A stretch of 64,000 nt of DNA, from NCBI GenBank assembly GCA_037157565.1, contig JAZHRO010000050.1, forward strand, positions 45,270,001 to 45,334,000, written 5' to 3'. Under the pieces are notes generated by a model. It ran no database searches, had not been told where the DNA came from, and saw nothing but the letters and a program-made list of their open reading frames with translations. The stretch comes from Thalassia testudinum. Its lineage: Eukaryota; Streptophyta; Magnoliopsida; Alismatales; Hydrocharitaceae. This document shows positions 57,243 through 64,000 of the stretch, one piece after another. Position 1 is the first letter of the stretch. Each line of letters begins with the position of its first letter. A program made the position numbers and the translations under genes.

Positions 57243-58817
57243 GGCAACGAATCTTTTATTCGCTTTCATTTCCTTGGGCATTATTCATACTTGCGTTATT
57301 TGACTTGCCTTTCTCTCTTCTTATTGGTTGCAGGAATCTCGTGTAGCGACAACGGGAGGAGAGTGGACCAGATTGGATCAAAGGAAGCACAAGAGAAGAC
57401 TGCCATCAACCAGAAGGTTTGATATCTTGTCTTCCCACGATCGAAATGTAACCCTTCATTTGTGAACCAAGGAAAAGATTTAAGTGGTGGTGCTCTAAAA
57501 TAAAAACCCTCTCTTGTGTTTGTCGAAGGAAACACCACCACTCGGTTCTCAACCCACCAATTTCGCAACATTATTTTCTAGATTAGGGTTGAGCACATGA
57601 TTAAAGGACCCTTAACATCTTTAAAAATTCTAAAAAAAATTTTAGAGGTGTTCCTTCCCATGGGTGAACACCACTTAAAATTTCATAGCCAGACTCTTTG
57701 TAGTTTAGCCGTGAGAAATTCTCTACTGGAAGTGCACAAGATTGTCTTGATTTCTGGAGACCCATAGGTTGTTTCTATTACTGTGAACACCACACAGCTT
57801 GAATTTGTTGGAAATTTATATTTCTAAAAAGCTCTTGAAGTTCTCTACACTTCTTCTGTAGAGTATTTTTGCATTTGAAAAACATTAGTTCTTTCTCTGA
57901 TTCAATTTCTAAACTCTCACACTAATCTAGAGTTCTTGACAAATCGACCCTCTCTTGGAAATGAATTTGGGTGATCTATCATCCTCAAAAAATCTGAAAT
58001 TGATTTTTTTTGAAAAGCTTGTTTGATTTTGGTTAGGATAGGGTCATTTCTTGCTTTGATTGGACCCTTCTTGATAAATTCTAAATTAAAAATAAGATTC
58101 ATTCAGTAGAAGTTTCATGCTCTAGGATCTTCCAGACTAGGGTGCTTTTAACTTCATAGTCTGACAAAATACCTTAAAGAAAATCAATCTTCACCAACCG
58201 TGTGATTGTCTTTGTGCCTTGATTGAATCTGTAAACAAGTGGAATCCTAAAATCCAATAAAGCAAGGTTTAAATTCTAAAAGCCATTCATCACAATCTTG
58301 CTTGAAAAGAAAACACTTGTTTTGGCATTGTGTCCTTGCACCTGGTTGTGCGCACAGCTTAACTGGAATTTTTAATTGCATCAACCCCCCTAACTCCCTC
58401 CACTTAATCCCTGAGCACAAGCACTGACCTAGCCCTAAAATTAAAATTGAGTAGACGTTGGCCCTAGGATTCATTAAGTCCGTTTTAGGGTATTTTCCTG
58501 AATGCATTGCAAATTAGTGATGTCTGCTTGCTCCAAAAGGTGCTAAGTTGGGAGGCCTAATTGTCAAATGACTTAAGTAAGCAGGGGTTTGGCATAATTA
58601 GCAGCCCTCGGGACACGCTCCCTATGCTTTGCCTTCCCAACTTTACCACCTTCGGGAGTAAGGACAACACCGAATTCATCGTGTGGTCGGATCTTATTTC
58701 TGAAGTGTAGGTTATTCAGGTCTACACTATAGGGCTTAGTTTTACTTGCTTGATTGTGCACACTTAATTCTCTCATCTGTTCTTCCCTCATCCCTCCACT
58801 TCTTCCAAACCACGGAT
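57243..58817 (+). other. AthF leader
   Basis: Non-coding. The part about 58440-58790 resembles the AthA leader (GAGTAGACGT; CTCTCATCT). Confidence 0.6.
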
Positions 58818-60174
58818 TTCAATGCCTATCCTTCCTTCTCAAACTATTCCCAACATGATTTGTATTCTAACCCAAGTAGATTGCATCCATGGTTTACTTG
58901 GGATAACCATCCACCTAGTTAGGGATATAACCTAGGACCTGAGTACCTCGAATACCCCTCTTATCCCAACTATCCCAATTTTACCCAACCCGCATCAACC
59001 TCCTATTGGGATACATCCAACCCACCCACTCAGGGGTTTGATCCAAACCTTAGGGATCCTTATCTTGATTCTCCTCATGATGACTCCTCTTTTAGGTCCC
59101 ACCCACCCACTAATCAATCTGATAGGACCTACAATTTAGGAGAACACCATGACCCCTACCCTTCCCAGGATAATAACCATGATAGGTCATCTGAATTCAA
59201 GGATCTCTCCTACTTGACCTATGGATTGGAAGGGATTTTAGAAAAAGGGAAATCAAATGATGATGATCATAAACCTGGGCAAACCAAGTATGATCAACAC
59301 CCATTGTGGACCCTGATGAAGAATCTGATTAGGAGGAGGACTTGGAACCTCAATTATTCTGGAGCAGAACTAAATAGAAAATGGTGCCTCCAGAGGAATT
59401 AGGCCCTAAAAATGACATAATAGAGGACCCACCCAAAAACTTAAACCTCAGTACAGAGTCTGATACACATCCTCAACCATACCCCCTAATCTTGAGTACA
59501 ATATGAAAGAAACCCAAGGGAAACCCAATGACACTCAGCCAACTCTTTATGATATTCAGTTGGATTTGTATAACCAAAACCAAAGATTGGTTGAGATGAA
59601 ACAAAGAATGCTTAACATGTTCCAACAATTGGATGAAGAGGGTCAACAAAAAGTGATGAAAGAAACTTATTTCTTAAAGACAATTAAACAAGGCCCTATG
59701 ATAATTGAATGGACCACACCTAGTTGCCCAAAATTGGTGCAGTCCATTATCAACACTCCCCTAATGTTGGAAAGCATTGAGGATCCTTTGGAATACAAAT
59801 AGGTAGAAAATTTGGGTGAACTTGAAAATTTGAAGGATAAGATTGGGGTTGATGTCCCTGAATTTAATGATAATAATTTAGTAATAGAGACATAAAGATT
59901 TGGGGATGGGGGATCTAACTTTGAACACTTTGATTTTGAAATACTTAAGGACCCCATCATGGATTCAAAGGAAAGGCAACAGAAAGAACTGGAGCATGAA
60001 ATGAATGATGAAATTAGCTCCACCACAAGTTCTTCCCTGATGGTTGACTGTGATTTGGAAGAAATCAACAAGATTTCAGGCTCCAATGGTTATGAGGAAT
60101 TAGATAGAGAAATCATGATTGAGGATTGGCAGGATTTTCACTTAGACCCACTCGAATCAATCATGATTGATTAG
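58818..60174 (+). pseudogene. AthF unknown acidic ORF
   Basis: Three frames join. The first (about 58818-59402) is Tyr/Asn/Pro-rich (YLEYPSYPNYPNFTQPAS) and acidic. The second (from 59306) has EEDLEPQLFWSRTK and KMVPPEEL, the segment shared with AthB. The third (59503-60174) begins with a helix-like part (LYNQNQRLVEMKQRMLNMF) and ends acidic (EELDREIMIEDWQDFHLDPL) at TAG 60172. Stops inside are TAG about 59800 and TAA about 59893. The order of Tyr/Pro-rich, helical and acidic parts is like AthB and AthC. No known domain is recognised. Confidence 0.52.
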
Positions 60175-60635
60175 ACACATTTCTTCGTAGCTAACTCAAG
60201 TCTCAAAGATGTTAATGCAACTAATGTGGAGTCAGCTAAACCATTGGATTCCAAACTTCTAGAGGAAGAAGAGAATATTTTGTTGAAATCAAGTTTTTGG
60301 ATGGATACAAAAATGACCCCCTCGTGGATAATGAAATCAAAGAACGAAATGTTGACTAGAGGGGTCCTGAGTTGATCAAGCCACCAACCTCTTATCAGGA
60401 CCCCTATGACCTTTATGACTTAGATCTAGGGAGGAATAAAAACCCTATGCTTCATCATCAGCTCGAACCTAATTTTATAAGGACAAGAGCTGCTTATTCT
60501 GACAATCTAAATGTCTGACATTATAGATTAGGGTTACATCCATCTAAGCAAACTTCTGGTCTACAAGCCTAAAGGAAAAGAGACGAATAGACTAAGGCAT
60601 GCATGACAAAAGACTTTTTGAGTTCCCGTCCCTTA

Positions 60636-60830
60636 GGGATGGGACTTCATCATAATCTAGTCTACATCTGCGGACTTCTGACTCTAGGTCTAGCTGATTA
60701 TGTCTTCCCCTTCTTGACCTAGACCATTCAACTGATTGATCCTTGGTTGTCTGTGTACTATGCTTTGCTGAAGGCACTAAACTCAATGATTGATCCTAGC
60801 ACTAACCCAAACGTTTCAAGTTGATTGGAT
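60636..60830 (+). pseudogene. AthF GLHH-type peptide
   Basis: GMGLHHNLVYICGLLTLG, then a hydrophobic stretch; it corresponds to AthA 8540-8640. One stop interrupts it. The family is unknown. Confidence 0.45.
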
Positions 60831-60886
60831 ACACAGTGACAACTTAGGTGATTTCTTTCCTTACTCCCTTGCATAAATTTATTTTC

Positions 60887-60922
60887 CAATGAGGACATTG
60901 TCCAAGATAGGCATCGGGGGTT
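60887..60922 (+). other. Internal polypurine-like tract, AthF
   Basis: CAATGAGGACATTG (60887-60900), then TAGGCATCGGGGGTTG (60908-60923). Confidence 0.7.
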
Positions 60923-62101
60923 GTAATTCTCATGATCTGAGTACAAAATTGTTAGCTTGAACTAATTTCTATTTCTTTTTATTCAAAAAAAAAGAAAAAT
61001 TAGGAAAAAAAACTTAGGCATTAGGAGCTTGTCAACTTTATGAAATGATACGTTAGGGACCTGAACACTTAGACTCTTCAGGTCTCCAGACTTAATCAGT
61101 CTGGGTGTCAACTAAAATGTGGACTTGGTCTCGAGTGCTAGCCACCATAATTTATATTAATTTGGTAAATAAAGTAGGGTGATAAGTATGCGACTTATCA
61201 ACTCGCCATCTGATTTGGGGGAACTTATAGTCTAAGCATCTACACATGTCTTGCACTGACTCACTCATTGGTGGTTCTAATGAAAATTGGGTAGCTAATG
61301 AACCTTCTAGAGTGGTATGGCTGGCAAGTGGTTGGTGGTAACAGCTCATTGGCCGGTTGTCCAGAGCCTAGCCACATGACCATTTTCTTTTACTACTGCC
61401 TTTAGGTAAATCTTAGATCAGGAAGGCCACCTACTTAAAAATTAAAAAAAAAAAAGAAATAAGTCATACTTCACCACACGAGTATGGCTGGCAAGTGGTC
61501 GATGGTAACAGCTCATTGGCCAGTTGTGCAGAACCTAGCTCAAGAAATGCACGTGTAATTCCTAAACACTTAGGAAGAAGCGGAGAAGTACAATAAGCTA
61601 GGGAGATATACACTGGGTTCGCCTTTGTGTTGACCCCACAAAAATAAAAGTAGGGAGAAAGCTACCAGTCAGATAGATACACTTTTATGCATAATTTCTT
61701 TTAAGGTCACCTAAGGATGTAGAAAACTGAAGTCCGTTTAATTGCCGTTGAGTGAGTCTATCACAATTTTCATGACAAGAAGCTTAGCACATAGAGTCCT
61801 TTTCGAGTCTTGGGTGGGTTGGTTAGCCATAGAAAGTTACCCCGAAATCCTCAACTCCAAAAGGAAATCCAAAAAAAAAAGAAAAGATGAAAAAGAAAAA
61901 AATATATATTTGCCTCTATATAGAATAAGGCGAGGACATTGGAGGTCTGCATTTTGGCAGGCAACTCAGGCGTTGTTGAGTCGCTGCGGGTTAGGTTCTT
62001 GGTAGAAATTTCCTCCTGTTGACAACTTATGCCCAAGCAATCAATTCCTAATTTTAGTTATAAATAGAATTTAGGTTAATTTTGCTAAGGACTAGCAAAA
62101 G
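60923..62101 (+). other. AthF 3' non-coding region with repeated module
   Basis: Homologous to AthD 22438-23630. The GGTAACAGCTCATTGGCC unit occurs at about 61335-61365 and 61504-61534 with GTATGGCTGGCAAGTGG before each copy. No gene. Confidence 0.7.
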
Positions 62102-62116
62102 ATAGGCATGGGGGTA
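62102..62116 (+). other. AthF 3' polypurine tract
   Basis: ATAGGCATGGGGGTA directly before the LTR. Confidence 0.87.
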
Positions 62117-63419
62117 TGATAAATATGCATTTATTCATGATAAAATGCCTAGTTATGTTAATTCCTAAGCTTAAGATTGCATTTAGTGTTATGAATAATG
62201 CATAACATTCAACATATTGAATTTAGGATAATTTGTCTAAATTACATAATAATTTGTATATTATTGTAGATAGGAGACAGGGTGATATATTTCGGAGCTT
62301 CAAATGAAGAATCCAACCGCACGAATTGATCTAGATCGACGATCGCAACCCAACGACGCGAACGACGTGAAAATCAGTCCAATTTGATATCCGTAGGACT
62401 TTCAAGAAGCATTTGAAGATGGACGACCCACATGATGCCACGTGGCATCATACAGGCCACCCAAGGGCCGCTGCCACCTCTCTCTCATTCATGCCCATCA
62501 AATCAAGGTCATTGGATCAAGATCCAACGGCCATGGAGAGGCCACGTTGCCATCCCCAGCCAGAGCAAATAATTCATCTTCTCAACACAAAGGGAAGGAT
62601 AGTGTGGTGGTCTTGATCCCTTTCGCAAAGGGGAGTTTGCATGTTCGAAACCTACTACCCACCCCCCCCCCAATTCTCCAATTGAGGGGGTAGCAGTAGC
62701 ACGTGCACGCACAACGTGAAGCACGCATGCGCAGCGTGCATGCACAGCGCACCACAACAGCAGCGCAGCATGAAGCCAGCACATCATGCACAACACTGCA
62801 CCATAGTGCACAAGCTAGTGGTGCAAAGTGCGTGCACAAGGGGCGTGCATGGGTTGGTCTCCAGCAACGGTTGAGGCAGACTTTTAGCAACGTCTTTGAT
62901 ATCACTGTTAACCCAAGAATGAATTTTGGCTCCTTTCCTCCATTATAAAAGGACCTACCCTCCTCCACTTTGGACGACCTTCTACCTAGCAACACTACCA
63001 CTCCATAGAGCTCCCAAGCGAGGTCCCGGAGATGCCGAGCCGATGATGGATGCCCTCCACCACCGTGGCTACCTCACCTCTCTATTTGTTGCTTTAGTTT
63101 AATGCTTATGTTATTTTTAAGCTTTCCTCTAGTGTTATAGTTGTAAAATGGTTCTATCTCTTGCAATATATTATCTTTCTTGGTTTCATAATTAGCCATT
63201 ATCACCTCTTTATCATGAATTTCTAACCCTATCTCTCTCTCTCTCTTTTTCTCAAGCAAACTAAACGACAAATTTTGTGACATTGAAGCGATTAAGTGAT
63301 CTGATTTCTCACCTCCTTGTGTTTGACACTCGTACTCACGTGTGATTATTCTCTTTAAAATTGATGTCATAAGTGCATGCTACAACGAAGAAATTATTTA
63401 AACACGATTCGCGACATCA
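62117..63419 (+). repeat. AthF 3' LTR
   Basis: Matches the 5' LTR with many substitutions. G-box palindrome 62432-62451, tRNA-like stretch about 62592-62658, TATAAAA 62944-62950. It ends GCGACATCA, followed by CTTAT. Confidence 0.92.
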
Positions 63420-63424
63420 CTTAT
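63420..63424. repeat. AthF target site duplication, right copy
   Basis: CTTAT. Confidence 0.92.
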
Positions 63425-63426
63425 CA

Positions 63427-64000
63427 ACAGGATTTAAGGAAATATATGTGGTGGATTTATTGTCACAATACATTGCAATTGGACTCTTTACCAAAAAGCC
63501 AAGATCAGCTAGAAAGGAATTAATTCACATGACTTTATATGTGGGCCATGGCTCTGTATTTTGCCTTTGCACTAGATCTTGCCACAATCGTTTGCTTCTT
63601 ACTATGCCATGATACTAGGTTGGCACCAAGGAAAATTGCAAACCTAGTAGTAGGCTTCCTATCCTCTATTGATGGGAACACCATCATGAGCCCTAACTAG
63701 CTCATTTTGCCCTAAAAAAGAGAACAAAAGCTCCTACATAACCAAATGGAGGTTCTAACTCAATGAATAACCCTTTTAGAAGAAAAGTAAGAAATAAGGG
63801 GTAAAACTGCAATTTTACCATTGTAGTGCAACAACGGGATTTCTCATGGGCTAAACATAGGTCAAATGTTCTTAACAAGATAAAAAGTGGGTTGGTTCAA
63901 ATAGAAAAGGGTTCATGTGAATTCTAGGAATTAAATGACTTATTGTAACCCTAAAATAGACCAACTTAATTTAACAAGGTTCTAGGTATTATAAAATTCA
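63427..64000. other. Probable flank of AthB, unannotated
   Basis: AT-rich sequence with no homology to the elements in the window. A frame to 63612 includes IGLFTKKPRSARKELIH, but it starts inside the AthF LTR and is not supported as a gene. If the AthB end is right, ACAGG (63427-63431) is its target duplication. Confidence 0.4.

Larger units (their letters stand above)
55936..63419 (+). mobile_element. AthF: complete non-autonomous Athila-like element
   Basis: 7484 bases between exact CTTAT duplications, with LTRs 55936-57219 and 62117-63419, a tRNA-Asp primer site and a polypurine tract. The 4.9 kb body has no gag or pol domain, only a frame-shifted unknown frame. The 3' non-coding region matches AthD, and its U3 shares the G-box module with AthA and AthD. 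Confidence 0.92.
12152..63426 (-). mobile_element. AthB: outermost Athila-like element, non-autonomous, split by four insertions
   Basis: Four pieces join in order on the minus strand: 63426-63425 with 55935-54005 and 40083-40036 (5' LTR), 40033-37715 and 14505-12152 (body). Each gap is a complete or partial inserted element with matching target duplications, and the AthB reading frame continues across the AthC insertion. The 3' LTR and about 150 bases of body are off-window to the left. No gag, protease, RT or integrase motif is seen. The right end is inferred: CTTATCA at 63420-63426 would give an LTR start TGATAAG. Confidence 0.78.

Noticed and set aside
55936..63419. Two separate solo LTRs instead of one element
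   Set aside because: Primer site, polypurine tract and exact CTTAT duplication at the outer ends show a single complete element.
63373..63612. Host gene fragment
   Set aside because: The frame begins in the AthF LTR and no known domain is seen; too little to call.

Overview
The window is plant nuclear DNA and, as far as I can read it, consists almost entirely of transposable elements. I recognise no host gene, rRNA, functional tRNA or CRISPR array. The plant assignment rests on Athila-lineage Ty3/gypsy retrotransposons primed by tRNA-Asp, and on a plant CACTA (En/Spm) element carrying a Ptta/En/Spm-type protein. The species cannot be told from this sequence.

I resolve eight elements, named CACTA, AthA to AthF and solo-S, nested in one another. 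AthB (minus strand) is the outermost and oldest. Its body is split into 12152-14505, 37715-40083, 54005-55935 and 63425-63426, and its 3' LTR lies left of the window. Into AthB went AthA (plus, 3529-12151; TSD CCAGC on its right side), AthC (minus, 14506-37709; TSD GTGGT), AthE (minus, 40084-53999; TSD CCATC/TCATC) and AthF (plus, 55936-63419; TSD CTTAT). The CACTA element (1-3528, 3' end only) sits in the 5' LTR of AthA. AthC carries solo-S (14719-16379; TSD AATCT) in its 3' LTR and AthD (minus, 20748-32374; TSD GATGT) in its body. The last about 570 bases are probably the flank of AthB.

AthD and AthE are decayed autonomous elements with gag, protease, reverse transcriptase, RNase H and integrase. 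AthA keeps gag and protease but has no RT or integrase. AthB, AthC and AthF have none of these domains. They carry acidic, Asp/Ser/Tyr-rich reading frames that I do not recognise. The 3' non-coding regions pair the elements: AthA with AthE, AthF with AthD, and AthB with AthC. This suggests that non-autonomous members share cis signals with helper elements.

Several non-coding features recur although the surrounding sequence has diverged. They are a hairpin overlapping the tRNA-Asp primer site, a short inverted repeat at the start of U3, a second internal copy of the polypurine tract behind a CAATG..CATTG motif, a G-box palindrome module in U3, tRNA-like sequences in U3, and a GNRA-loop block in the leader of the two autonomous elements. 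Most internal stop codons are TAG or TGA in places where CAG or CGA is expected, which fits deamination of methylated cytosine. All coordinates, similarities and stop counts were read by eye.
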